The translations under genes were made by a program, and so were the position numbers. Of a stretch of DNA of 64,000 nucleotides, positions 1 to 13,500 are shown in pieces. Numbering within the stretch: the stretch's first letter is position 1; each line of letters opens with the position of its first letter. Source of the DNA: Larus michahellis. Its lineage: Eukaryota > Chordata > Aves > Charadriiformes > Laridae. The DNA lies in NCBI RefSeq assembly GCF_964199755.1, contig NC_133903.1, forward strand, positions 55,434,739-55,498,738. Reading direction: 5' to 3'. A model generated the notes under the pieces. The model was not told the DNA's origin. It ran no database searches and worked only from the letters and a program-made list of their open reading frames with translations.

Positions 1-1506
1 GGCAATGTAGCTAAGAGATGGCTAAACGTGGGGTCTAAGAATGCACGTGGAACCCATCTTGTGGTGTAGGAAGTGTCCTTATTCCACACTAGATATAACA
101 CAAATTTGAGCAGTGCCGAGGGAAAACAAAGAGCTGCATTTGGAGAAGTTCATGGTGCCTCTGGTGTCTCTGTGGAGATGATGTCTACTGATGGGGTGTA
201 GGATCCTTCTGGCTGATGTAGAAGACATCAGTAACCAGCTCAGGGGAAACCACCACCAAAGCCTCTACCTATGCACTCTAAGAAGATGGAAGAAGATTTT
301 TCTTCTGCTCAGATTAGAATGACTTACCGAACCATCGCTCCTACATGCTGTCTGTCTCGCTTGCTCTAGAGCAGCCTTCACCTTTTTTGGTCATTAGGCC
401 AAAAAGGCAATTTGGGTGTGTTAGTCAGTCATGGGGATAGGAAAGACTATTTGAGCTGCAGGCTGGTCAGACACCCTCTTCACGGCCAAAAAGCCTCTTA
501 ATACTAGTAGATCAAAGAAATGGGAGACAGTGGAAACCAGGGAGAGAGAATAGAGGGGTGCCGGAGTGAGCACATCTTGGTGTCTCCTTCCCATAACATA
601 GTAGCAGTGCTGGAAGTGAAAATAGGTATTGATCTGTGCTGCTCTAGGCTTTGAGACTAATTTTAAAAATGGTCTTGTAATTGTGGAAGAGGGGTTTGGA
701 AATGCAGTCTGTTCAGCCTAGAAAACTTGGATCTGCAAAAACTGAATCAGTAGTTGTCATACACTAAGTTGCTCCAGTAACCTTTATAGCGATGTGGGTT
801 GATTGGCTCACTCGGTGAAATAACCTGTTTCAGTGGCAGTGACTGAAAGCACAAAAAGTGAGGGAAGAACCAAGTCTTGTCCCACCTGCTTTGAGTGCCA
901 CCTCGTTTGCTCCCGGCAGATGGGTGCTGCACGGCTGGTCAGGCAAAACAGTTCCTGGACTCCCACAACCAGCTGGGTGCGGTGGCTGCCTTCTCCAAAG
1001 GTCACTTTATCCACCGATACTTGAGTCTGAGATCTTGATAACTTTCCTGATGACATGTTCCATACCTTAGTGTTCAAGTTGCAGAGTGACCAATGAATGT
1101 TTTTCTCTTGATTTGCTTTACTGAAGCATCTGCTGCAAAGTGAAATGGTCTGGTATATTCAGTGGAAACAGACATCCGTTTCATTTAAAAACTAAAACGT
1201 CAAGTAGATCCCAGAAATGAAGACAAGTAGGGGGTGAAGACATATTCCTGAATGCTGTGAAGGCACTCTACTGTGTGGAGGCAGCGAGAGCAGAATTTAA
1301 GGCAGATGGAAATATTTGGGTTTGAGAAGGAAAAAGCTCTGCTTTCCGTAGAACAAGCAGAATGAATTAGCTTATATAGCAGTTATAATTAGTCTACATA
1401 GTAACTGGTAGTAAGGTAGACTTAACTAACTGTCTGCATGTGCTATAAGCAAATATTTTAAAATTTAAGCACTAATTCAGTCTGATGCTCTCTGTTTTTT
1501 TTTCAG
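1..1506 (+). other. DNAJC6: DNAJC6 intron (3' part), no exon seen
   Basis: This is the intron upstream of the first DNAJC6 exon in the window. It ends in a poly-T tract and AG at 1505-1506. I looked for the preceding auxilin exon, which should encode the middle of the C2 domain, and saw no match. The short open frames near 0.75-1.08 kb lie on both strands and resemble no known protein. No repeat family was recognised. Confidence 0.75.
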
Positions 1507-1586
1507 ATGACCAACACACAAATATTCCAAATTCAGTTTCATACTGGATTCATAGCCCTGGGAACAACCACACTAAAATTCACCAA
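1507..1586 (+). CDS. DNAJC6: DNAJC6 exon: C2 domain strand (IQFHTGF)
   Basis: An 80-nt exon with a poly-T tract and AG before it and gtgagt after it. It encodes about 26 residues including [17 protein letters not shown] and LKFTK, matching the auxilin C2 domain. The first in-frame codon is ATG, but this is an internal codon: homologues have Val there, as I recall, and it is not a start. It leaves two bases for the next exon, whose first G completes Lys. Confidence 0.93.
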
Positions 1587-4500
1587 GTGAGTATTTTAAG
1601 CTGAACGTTAATCAAACCTGAAGCATAAAAGCCTTAGGAAGGCAGAAGGAGAATATTCACAGATGAAAATTCTGTGTGCATGCATATATTGAGAGCTTTA
1701 TATAGCTTTGCAGAAATATCCTTTCCCTTTTTAACTGTACAACTCTTGTCCCCATTTAGGCCTGAACTGGATGCCTGTGACTCTCCAGACAAATATCCTC
1801 AGCTCTTTCATGTTATACTGGAGATAGAAATACAATCTACAGATAGGCAAACCGAATTAACTCCCCCATGGGAGAACTTCACGACAAAAGACATCAATCC
1901 AACCATTCTCTTCTCCTCTCATCAGGAGCATCAGGACACTCTTGCTTTGGCAGGTGAGAGCTGCATAGATTTATTCAATTTACACGCTTACCTGCATGCT
2001 GAACTCTGTTTTGCTTGATTTTATTTATTTGGTGCTCTATGCTGCAGGTAGAGGTCCCACTGATTCACCCCAGGATAACATAAGAAATGTTGGACAGAGT
2101 GCATTCTTCTCATCTCTCAGCTGGCAAGGTACGCAGGCTTGGGCTTCAAAGTAAAATCTGCTTCAAAGACGACAACTTTCTCCCCCCCCCCCCGCTCCCC
2201 GGGGCAGAGAGTCAGGCTGAAGGATCCGATTGTAACGTGCCTTTCCCGTTAGATCACAGTGTATTGCTGGTCACACCTTTATGTTGCAATTGAGTGGGAA
2301 TCAACTTCCTACAATGTCCTCTTCGAACATCGCCTGCTTGTGCTGTATAGGACAACTTTTGACATCGTTCCAGAGTGAAGCTTTGCCCTAGGCCTCCTCA
2401 ATTCTAGGAAAAAACAGCTTAAATTTGTTTTTAATATTGCACTTTTTATATAAAGTGCTATGAGGACGTAGCACTGAGAGTGTTTGTCCGAGAGGCCGTT
2501 TAACGGTGCCAGACACCTTTGAAAATCTCACGGCGCTGCCGAATGCAGCGCTCCTCCTCTGGCATCAGCACCATGCTAGGCAGGAGCCCAGCGCAAGAGA
2601 TCCTTGTGGTCCACCTGGGGGGGTGGGTTGTGTCCCTACTCCTTTACAGCCAGCCTTGTTTTGCCTGGATTTTGAGGCATGGCTGGAGATCCTCCTGGAT
2701 GCTTGGCCCTGACCCAGAAACTAGTTCAGTTTGCCTCTGTAGCCCTTACGCTTGCTGGCTCTTTGGGCTTGAGGAGAGTCAATGAACCTTTGCCTGTGTT
2801 TCCTGACCAATAAAGCTGCCTTCTTACCATACAGCGTACTTAATCTTTGCAAAGAACTCTCAAAGTCCAGCAAAATGCTGCTGCGGTTTTCTCAGTAGCC
2901 TTTTGTTCTGCATGTAAGCTGATATATATTTTTTTTATCGGACTTTTGTGATGACAAAACTAACGGCTACCTAATTTTATTTTTAATCATCATTTAGATC
3001 AGAAATCTGACAAAAGTAGCTCTCACCCCACCTCAGAGGATCGAGCAGCGTTGGTGCATGAGGAAAGCGAACAGTCAGATGACGAACTCTTGTCCCTTTC
3101 CAGTCAGCACAGTAATGCCAGCGGTGACAAGCCTCACGGGACACCAAAACACAGCAAAAAGCAGCAAGAGCCTCCAGCACCACCTCCACCAGAAGATGTG
3201 GACCTGCTGGGCCTGGACGGTAGCCCTATGAGCAAGAGTTTTCCCTCACAGCCCACTGCTGCCCCCTCCAACTCAGACTTGCTGAATGATTTGTTTGGGG
3301 TTGGCGGGCCAGGTTCCCAGAGTCAAAGTGGACAGCCTGCTGCTGAGGAGGCCTTCCATGTGGGAGGACCTGGATCTGTGCAGTCAACTCCTCGGCGTTC
3401 TGCAGCTTCGGCATCTCCATCCCTGTCCCCAAGGGTAGGAGAAGGTAATAGTGGCTATGCCTAGTGCATGACTTGGTGGGGTACATGCATTGAGAATCCC
3501 TGGGAGATTTGCTTTGGGCTGTTGGGTTCCTCTTGGGTACGCTCATTTCATGAAAATTAAGAGCTGTGAGGGATACCAAGAGGCCAGCCAGCTCCTCTGC
3601 TCTGAGGTAGGAGTTGGTGCATCTTCATGGTCAAGAACATTAAGCCAGATTATCTAGTTTGTTTCCTAAAGTGTCTGCTGGAGCTCACCCAGGTGTTTGC
3701 CTGGATCCTTACACTGACAGCCACTGGAGATCACCAGTTTTGCTCTGTGTGTCCAGTAATGCATATGAAGAGAATAAGTATTAATTTATATATTAAAAAA
3801 AAAAAAAGCCTCATAAGGTTTTGGGTAGACCCATAGCAGTTTGAATTGAACTTAATTTTTAACTTTAGGGGCTTTGGAGCTGTGATGCTGGTCCTGGATT
3901 ATGAAATGTGGCTACGCAGTTTTGCTGTTTCTGGCTCTTCCACAGATGAGAAGATCCTTTCTCTCTTCAAAGATCAGGCTGGCAGAAGGAGTGGCTGAAT
4001 AGACGTTATAAAGAGGGATCTTCTGGAGGGTTAAGTGAATGGAGGAGGGCAAGTGAGAATCAGTTGTAAGTGAACAGGTGAAGAGCCCAATCCAAGTTGC
4101 TGAGATTCACTGAGGGCCTCTGGAATAGATGGTCAGTTTTGCCAAAGGCAAGATGAGAACAAGTGGCCGGATCTGACAGCAGGTCTCTGCACCGCCCCAA
4201 GCTGAACAGCCTCCCTGTGTCTGGCCTAATCCTTTATGTCACAGTTTAAGAGCTGACATTGTCAACACGTACCTGATTCAAAGAGCACAGTATGGTTAGT
4301 TAGCTCTTCCTCAGCAGCTAGTAACTTAAAGCATGTGCAACACCTGCCAACTTTCTTGTACAGAAATGGTATTTCCTCACTTTGTTAAGGAGGCACAGGC
4401 TCGGGCGAGGCTGGGGCTGCCACCAGTAGCACCTACCATGGGATGGCCATGGAGCAAATTTCTGAAGACTCTTCTTGAGTCCTCCTTTCTCAGATAGAAT

Positions 4501-7500
4501 ATAAAAACCTGCAGGCTTGGGGAGGTCTGTCTGCTAGTACGCTCAAACACCAGATTTGCCATTTGGTGTTTTTTGAAGCAAAAGGGACAGGGGCAGTTAC
4601 AATCTCCTTGTACCAAGACTTGCAAAGAGAGGGAAGAGGAGGAGACTGAGGACCGGAGGCAGGAGAGGGGAGAAGAACACAAGTTTCAGTGGAAGAAATT
4701 GGGCCGCTTGTATCTGGAGAAGGTTCATCTTGCTGTGGCTGCTGTATGCTCAGTCTGAGAGCTTTCACCTGGGGTGGGAAGGTTGTGTGGGCACGCACCT
4801 CACAAGGCGGAAGTGCAGCAACAGTATCAGGAAAAGATCTTTGGATATTGTTGTCGAACTTTGCAGAGCCAGCTTGGTGCTTGAAAGAGAAAGAAAAAGT
4901 ATCTCTCAGTTAAATTGTCCCAAGCCAGGAAAGCAGGAATAAGAGCTTGCGAGATAAGCGAAGATAGTAATTTATTAAGTATCCTAAACAATGAGTAACA
5001 CAAGTAATGAGTGGCATCATTAACACACTGCACAGATTCTCAGGACTGTATCTTCCTTACAGGAGTATATATTGCATCTTTGTTCAGGATGCTCTTTACC
5101 TTAAACTTGTTGGCAAGTAGGAATTTGAGTGACTTCATAGGGGTTTCGTTGTTGATTTTTTTTTTTTTTTTTTTCACATGAGAGATAGTAGGCTAAACAA
5201 ATTGATCAAAAATGGAGTTTGAGAGTGAACTGGATTTTTGTAACAAGTTATGCTATATAGGAAAGATACTGGTTATTTTCTAAAGCTATTTCTAAAAGAC
5301 TGTCCTTTTACCCTCCATATATGTAACCTTTGACAGCCTAAAATCATCTTGGACTGCATTCAGCTCTTGAGAGGAGGCAGGAATTGCACCAGGGCGGTAC
5401 CTCCAAGCTCCAGGCTGTCCCTCACCATCCACTTATGTATTGGTGGCATGTGCAAGTTGAAACTTCATCTGAAGTGTTTAAGTATCTAAATACTCACTTT
5501 GACTGCTCCTAAATTCAGCCCCTCTCTTTGGAAAAGATAGATGGGATCAACAACTGTTTTTGCCATGACCAAGTGATGTGGATCTCTGGGTCCCCTAGAA
5601 TTTGGCTGGGGTACTGATACTTTCCAGTTGCTCTCCCACACTCGCATACCGACTCCTAATTGGTAGCTGCAGGTATTAGGTTTTCTTCTCCACACACCAG
5701 TGTCTTTTCCCTGAAGCACATTCACTGTACGAGTTAATGATTCAGTTTTCTCAAATATGTTTTTACAGCCACTGCCTTTGATCCATTTGGAAGTAGCCCT
5801 AAGCAAACTGGTCCAGACCTCCTGGGTTCCTTCCTTGGTTCATCGACTGTCCCTGGTGATCCTTTCCTTCAAGCGACAAGAAGTCCTTCACCAACTGTGC
5901 ATAGCGATCCCTTTCACATGGGTAAGAAAATGAGGCTTTTCCAGTGTATTTAAGCAAACATGAAATGCTGCTTTTAAATAGTGATGGAGCCATTAAGTAC
6001 AAACTGGTGCTTACCAAGAAGTGACTCTAAACCACAGAAACCCCACTAAACAGGAAAGAGCTCTTTGTCTCTAGACTTAAAGCATATTCATAATTTGAAA
6101 TGTGGTAGGATGAGACTAGTTTTGCTCAAGTCTTATACTTAATTAATAAGCTATTTGTATACATTGAAAAAAAGAGACCATGAAGAATGTCTGCCTGCAT
6201 ATTCCTGTGGTTATGAGGTCTCATTTGAACCAAACTACCACTAATTGAGCTAAATAGAGCATGGCATATTAAGCCTGCTAGAGAAAACACATGTCCTTTG
6301 GTGATTTTAGTTACAGGCATCTGCTTTCTTTAGATCTGATGGTAATCCTGGCCAAATTCACAGTTGAATTTGACTCTTATTTGAAGAGAAAGATTTCTTT
6401 TTTATTATTGGACTGTTTGGGTTTTTTTTTTTTGTTTGAAAGGTTCATTAGTTGTCCTCTTCTACCCCCGTGCCAAAAATTAATATTGTAACCTTGTCTG
6501 AAACGCATTCAGATATGAATTTGTTTGTGTCTGATCATCTACCACGTGTCCCGTGGGTGCAACAGTCTCACTGGAAAGCCAGAATGACAAAGGAGGGAAC
6601 TAGTGTGCTGCTGGCACTGCTTGCGTCCTTGCTTTGCCAAGCTCGGGTATTGGATATTAACTCTGTGAATAAGACGGTTGGGTCACACTTGGAGCTGGCT
6701 GCACTAATGAAAGGAATTTAAATGGTATCCCAGCATGATGAGGTATTATATTACAATGCTAGTGTCTGTGGATAATGAAATGCTGGCAGGGTGAACTGCA
6801 TAGATGTACAGACTTTATTTGATACAGGGTTAAAGGAAGGATTGTGTGTATCCTTTCTGGTTTACATCTGTGTGGGTTTCTTTGCTGTATGTGTTTGCTC
6901 CATCTTTACCCTCTGCATGTAGAATATTTCCTTAGGTTGAGATATATTCAGAAACATTAAACCCCATGTGTTATTCTGGTGGGTAAGGTTTTTATAAAAA
7001 GCCGACCATCAAATGAACACTGTAAACCTGTGCGCTTCCCCACTTACCTCTGTATAGTATGGGATCAGAAATGTTAAATTTGTAATGTCCTTTGTGGGGG
7101 AGAAGTTCACTTCTAAATGGCAAGTGGTAGGTGAAAACAACACTGTCTCTCCTGTTCCTTGCCCCCTGCTCTTCCTAGATGCTGGATTATGTTGTTCTTG
7201 CTCTACTACTTTGAGATATTTATAGGTAATCATTCTGCTTAGCTTCTAGCACGCCAACGGTTTCCATACAACCAGATGTTTCCGGTGGTTGGGACTGGCC
7301 CAGCAAACCAGGTATGTATCATAAAAATTCAAGGTGCTTAACAAAAAACTCTTAAGAGAGGAGAGGCAGAGGAAAAATGCTACCAAGGGCTACAGAGAAC
7401 AGGTTCCCTCTTTCTGCTGCTTAGCACTCTGGCTAATCCAACAAAACTTCAATCGGGATTTTAGTTAGTCTCATCTGACCTGCAGCAGGTATGCTGTACC

Positions 7501-10500
7501 TGTTGTCCTGGTCTCCCAGTCATCTAGGTGAGGATCTGGCTAAAGGCTACCAAACTTTCTGTTAAAAAAAAAAAAAAAAAAAAAAATCTGAGTTTCTTTC
7601 CATGACAAACTGAAGGGCCTGAAGTGAGACAAGTGCTCGGTGACGGTGGACATAGTTGTGTTTCATTCCAGTGTAGAGCCATGAGAAGGACCTGGGAAGT
7701 GCTATGCGTTCCTGTGATGCCACTAAATAATAGCATGATTCTTTTTCATCTTGGGAGAGTATGTATGTCCTACCAAAAGTTGCTTCCTGAAGGCTTCTAG
7801 TTCTTAAAATATATCTGTTTGTCATAATTATTCTGTCACCGCAGACAGTCTAGGGAACATTCTTGTTGCTGAGTCTAATTGTGAGTGGGTGTGCAACTAG
7901 TCTGGGACAACGCTGAGCTGAGACTGCTTAGGAACCTGACAATAGTACACTTAATTTTAACAGCAGTCTTCTAGCATCATGTGACTGAGCACTGGGTAAG
8001 AGCTGTGCTCATGTAAAATAGAAAACCCCTCAGTTTTTATCCCTTTTTTTCTTTTCTTTTTTTCTGCTTTCAGGGGGCCTGGGTGTGGGAAGTAAGTCAG
8101 CTGCCACCAGTCCTACAGGATCCCTCCATAGCACTCCCACTCATCAAGCTAAACCCCAAACACTGGATCCATTTGCTGATCTGGGGACTCTTGGAGCAAG
8201 TTTAGCAGGTTTGTATCTTTATTTAAAAATAACCAAATAAAAAAATACCAGCTCTGTTCTAGAGAGATAGGGTGAACAGCCTGATATGTGACAAAGAGCT
8301 TCTGGGTCCTCTCAGCCTACCTGCATGCCAGTGCTGCTTTCAAGCTTTCTCTTCTGCCTGATTTTCTGTAAGCTCTCACAAATCTGTGCTTTTACTGATC
8401 CTCCATCAAGAAAACTGCTAACAACTTGTTCGGACCTCGTAGGCTATATGGATTGCAAAGTGTAACCGCTATGTCGTAAGTCTAAACAGTCCCTGGCTAA
8501 GGATGCTCTGTGTTTCACTCCGATTGGAGAACTGTTGCTACAGACCTTGGAGCAGTGCCTGGGAGCAGCCTTTGGCTCTTCAGAGCTACTGTGGTCCTTG
8601 AGGAATTGTTGCCTTCTAGCCGTGATTCATCTTTGTCCTTTGTGAGGAAACCTGTGTGACCTCACTAATCTGCCTCTAATTCACAGTACTATCTAAAGGT
8701 GGAGTCTGAACCCATTTTCATTCGCACCTGGCTGCGAAGGACTGTTTGCTTGACTGCTTAGACAAGCATTTTCTCTCCTTTTTTAATTCCAGAATTTGAT
8801 CGGCAAACCCTTGACCCCAGTGTTAAAAAGGCAGATCTGACAAATTATTTAAGCTTTTCTTAAAGCCCAGCATGTTGGCTTCTCTGAGTCTGGTAAATAG
8901 ATTTTTCTTCCCTTTGTCACTGCCCTCAGCTCTTTGCAAGCCATTGTGGTTTTATCTGATGTTTGTTTTCTCCTTTGCGTCAGTAGCAGCATGGTTCTGG
9001 AATTAAGTTTCCCAGTTCCCTCTGCTGGATCACTGGCTGCTCTGCAGGAGCAAAATAAAAAGTATGCCAAGACTCATGTCAGAGGTGCTGTTAAAACATG
9101 TATTCTGTAGCAAAGTTACGGAGCTTAAAAACAAATGACTTGGCATCCACAGGATATTTAACCACATCTTTGTTGATCATGATTAAGTCAAAAGCACTTG
9201 ATCCAGTTTCCATGACACACTTCAGCTCAAAGCTGAGTGTGGAGGTTAGACTCAAATAATAAAACATTAACGCTGCGTATCTCCTGCCACAAACTAAGCC
9301 AGAGGAGCATCCCCTACAGTAATAAGGTGCTGAAACACACAACTCTGTGGGATAGTATTACATCAGCATGGCACAAGGAGATGCTGTTTCAACATACGTT
9401 AACCTGATGTTGCCACCATAGCACGTGCCAGCTGTGGTTCCCAGTTACCTGCACATAGCTTTCCTTGCATTTCCCCAATGAGCTGCTAGTCCAATGCCTG
9501 TGCAATCTTCAAAAGCAAGCGCTGTCTTCTAAGCAGCTTACGGAGCAGTGACAGGAAAGTTGAAGGGCTTTGCTTGATGTTGCAAAAATAGGGCTGAAAA
9601 TAGAAGCCAGCTGCCTGGGGGATTCTGTTTAGGTTCTCTTTTCAGAATGCATGTCAGTATCCTGTTTGCTAATGCCCACTGTCACTCCTGTCCCTGTACT
9701 CTGTAGGTGGCCCTTCGTTTGCCAGTAAACCGACTACGCCGACTGGCATGGGTGGAGGATTCCCCCCCTCACCGCAGAAACCCTCTCCCCAGCCCATGGG
9801 CGGCAGCAGTTGGCAGCAAGGAGCTGGCTATGGCTGGCAGCAGGCACAACCTAAAGCCCAGCCAAGCATGCCTCATGCTTCTCCCCAGAACAAGCCCAAC
9901 TACAACGTGAGTTTTTCAGCCATGCCAGGAGCACAAAACGAACGTGGAAAAGGACCAGCTAACGTTGGTAAGCTTTTCAGAGTTCAGCATCCAAAAAGTT
10001 GCCTCTTTCTAATATTGCTTTGATGCTCAAACACCCTATCAGGTTAGGGTCTTAGTAAGTCATGCTAATTGCTTGATGATATATAAAGTTCAACACTAGT
10101 TGTCCTGTCCTAGGCTCTAAAGCATGCTAGCATTTAGGAAATCCTGGATTTCCAAATGGACTTCAATCATAATAATTCAAAGGCAGCATGAGCCTACATC
10201 TCTTCTGTGAGAACCTACAAGCTCATTAGCACTGGGAGATTGTTATAGTGATAAGTGTCGGGGGGTGGCTTGGGTAGAAAAGCATTGTTAAATAAACCGG
10301 TATTGTGATAACAACTTCAAATATTTTGGTTTTTCAAGATTCAAAACCAAAAGTGTCTGCAGATTTCGAAGATCTATTATCTGGTCAAGGTTTTAATGCT
10401 CACAAGGACAAGAAGGGCCCCAAAACAATAGCTGAGATGAGAAAAGAAGAAATGGCCAAGGAGATGGACCCTGAAAAACTAAAAGTAAGCAATGTTCTTG

Positions 10501-13500
10501 TTTATGCTCTTACAACTATTCCACGTGTCTTTTGTTCTCATTATGCTGGAGGCTGCTTGAAACGCTGGCCGTGTCCTGGTTTGAGGTAAAACAGAACCAA
10601 TGTTCTGATTTGTAGTTTTACTTTTTAGCCGGGCCTCTTCTAACTGACTAAAGTCTGAAATTAACAGCATATTGTTCAGAAACTGTTCACTCTGAGTGAT
10701 AAGACCTGATTATACCAAGCAATGGTATGCGCAGAGGCTCTTGCTTAGACTTATTGCTGTAACAACCAAGGCCAGCTAACTGCGCTGCTTGCCCCGTTAG
10801 AGGGTTGGAAGCGGAGAAGCGTAGAGGGGTCCCACCTGCAGGGAGGAGCGGACAGGACAGGTCATCCAAAACTGCTGAACAGGGTATTCCATCCCATCTG
10901 CATCACGCTCAGTATAAAAGCTGAGGGATCAAAGGGGCAAAGGGGGCTCTGGCTCACTCTTTCTTCAATGGCCAATGTCTGAGGAGGACCCTGTCTGTTT
11001 GTCTGCCTTTGATCCCCATCCGAGCATTCCTGACTCTAGTTCCAGAATTCAGCTCCTGTCCATTGCTGACTCCAGTCTGGGACTCTCCCTGTGTCTGCTG
11101 GTGACGTGATCGTCATCCTGGGAGCTGGATACGGTTTTGTATATATTGTATTCTTTTTTCCTTTAACTTTTATTATTCTATTATTATTTACATTTTCTTA
11201 TTTATTATTATTTTCATTAAAGTAGTTTAGTTCTTTTTCTAAACTCGTAAATCTCCTTATTTTTTCCTCTCCTCTCTGAGGAGAGAGGAGGGTGAGGGCC
11301 ATCTGTTGTTCTGATTGGCCAATCCGGCCAAAACCACAACGCCCAGAAAGCCACCAGCTCCTCTGCATGTGAGAGGCAGCTGCGCAAACCTTTCAGACTA
11401 TTTAGTGCCAGAAGCTATCCCCCTGTTCTGGCACTTACTCTGGTGCGCATCCTCCACAGCATCACTGGATCCCAAGGACCATGTGCTGTCTCTCCTGCTT
11501 GCTTTCCATAAAGTTGGTGTCCAAACTTGATAGCATCATAAACTGCTGTGCTCCCCATTCACGTCCCAGACAGCAGTGAGCTAGTGTCAGCAGGGAGACG
11601 AAGTCATAAACTGCAGGTGTTGGGAAATACCTGGAAGAATCTCCACTATCTTGTCAGAATGAGAGATACTACTTGGAAAAAGTAGCAAGCTTGTAAAATG
11701 TCTCTTCCAAAATAGCTTCTTACAAATAAACCAGATAAAAGAGCAGTGACTATCTCTGCCAGTCCTTCTGCCAAACCCAGGTTTTGGTGAAATGAGGGAT
11801 GCTCTCCTCATTATGAGATTGCCTTGGGACAGAAAGTGAGAACTTCCTGCTGTCTGATCATATAATAAATTCTCATGCCTTCCCTGGAGATGTGAACATC
11901 TGCTGGAACAGATTTAAAACTCCAACATTACATTTCTGTCCTAAACCAGACTGTGGCAAATGACGCAGCTTGCTCAGTGTTACTGTCAGGGCTACTGGTC
12001 TCCTACATCACTCCAGTCCTGATTAGCAGGCACAGCTAATTGAAGTAATCCTCTGTCTCATTAATCTTGCCTGCTGTGGAATTCTCTCATCTCCCCTCAA
12101 TAAATTGACGAACTACAGGTCTATTATGAAGGGAAGGAAATTCAGTCTGTCCCACTCTACATTTGAAATATGAAGCCACAAATTACAATTACAGAAGGAT
12201 ACAGAGCTGAGAGGAAAAGCCCAAGCAAAAGCCAAGCAAACTTCTAGAGAATAAAATAAGTGAATTTTTTTTTTTTTTAATCTTGTGGAAAGGTTTTAAC
12301 CTTTGGAAAGTGTGTGCCAGCAACCACGCTGGACACGAATGTCAGCTGCTTGTAACCAAGCTGGACACCTGTCGGGCCATGAAGCGGGCAAGACTTTTCC
12401 CAATTCATAAGCCATACAACTCAGCAATTCACGTGGTACCACTTAATATGTACAATATTTCTCCCCCACCCCAAAGCACCCAGCTGATTCTCCCTTCCCA
12501 ATACAATTCCCTTCGCTCCAATGCATTTAATTTCATTGAGTGACTTCTTCAGCCTGGAACAGTTAAACCTATTTATGCTTTGGTTTTCATGTTTACTTCC
12601 CTTTCCTCTGCCCCTTCCCCAGCTGTCGACTGGCATGGCAACCACTAAGGGGGATGACATCTAGGAAAGTGGGCTGCTTATTGCTTTCTTTGACTACTAG
12701 ATTGCAGGTAGTAAGTAGACGTATGGAGAGAACTGAGGCTTCTGACTTCAGAGCTTAAAAGGATTTGTATTGAAGCCAACATTCAGAAGACGTAACTCTA
12801 GACATGCACAAAAGAGACATCCACAGCAAAGTTCCAGTTGAGCTTATTTTAGGCATGACATTAAGCTTGCTAAAGAGCCACGCAGTTAAACATTTCATTT
12901 ATCTTTTGGCTATTCCATCTAATGACTGTTCATAAGCATTACCGACTTGGTATTTTTAGCAGGGATGTTGCTCGAGCTTAACTTTCAAGCAGTAGTATAA
13001 AAATTACAGGCAAAGAAGAGACTGGGAAATATCTTCCGAAGGTTTTCTAAAGCTTGGAAAGAAACGTAAGATGCTCCTTGGAGTCATTGATATTCAAATG
13101 AAGAAACTTTTTCCTACTGGAATATCTAATGTAAAGGCATAAGTTGAGATTCGCATTATTCTCTCCAGGTCCTGGAGTGGATTGAAGGGAAGGAGAGAAA
13201 TATAAGAGCCCTGCTGTCCACAATGCATACAGTCTTATGGGCAGGGGAGACCAAGTGGAAACCTGTTAGTATGGCAGATCTTGTCACACCAGAGCAAGTG
13301 AAGAAGGTCTACCGGCGGGCAGTGCTTGTTGTTCATCCTGACAAGGTAAGGTTTTCCTAGTTTCAAATCGTTGAGGCACTGTCACTGTTTTCTTAATTAT
13401 CACGTGTTACATGCAGTTGCTTAATTTATTGGTGCAAACAGCTTTGTAGAAAAGTGGTAGTTTGAGATTTTGACAGTTTCTGAAAGGTGAGAAAGAACTC

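Noticed and set aside
8794-8863. Possible extra DNAJC6 exon after the acceptor ttaattccag
   Set aside because: The sequence does not match auxilin, it is in the wrong frame, and the flanking exons already join correctly without it.
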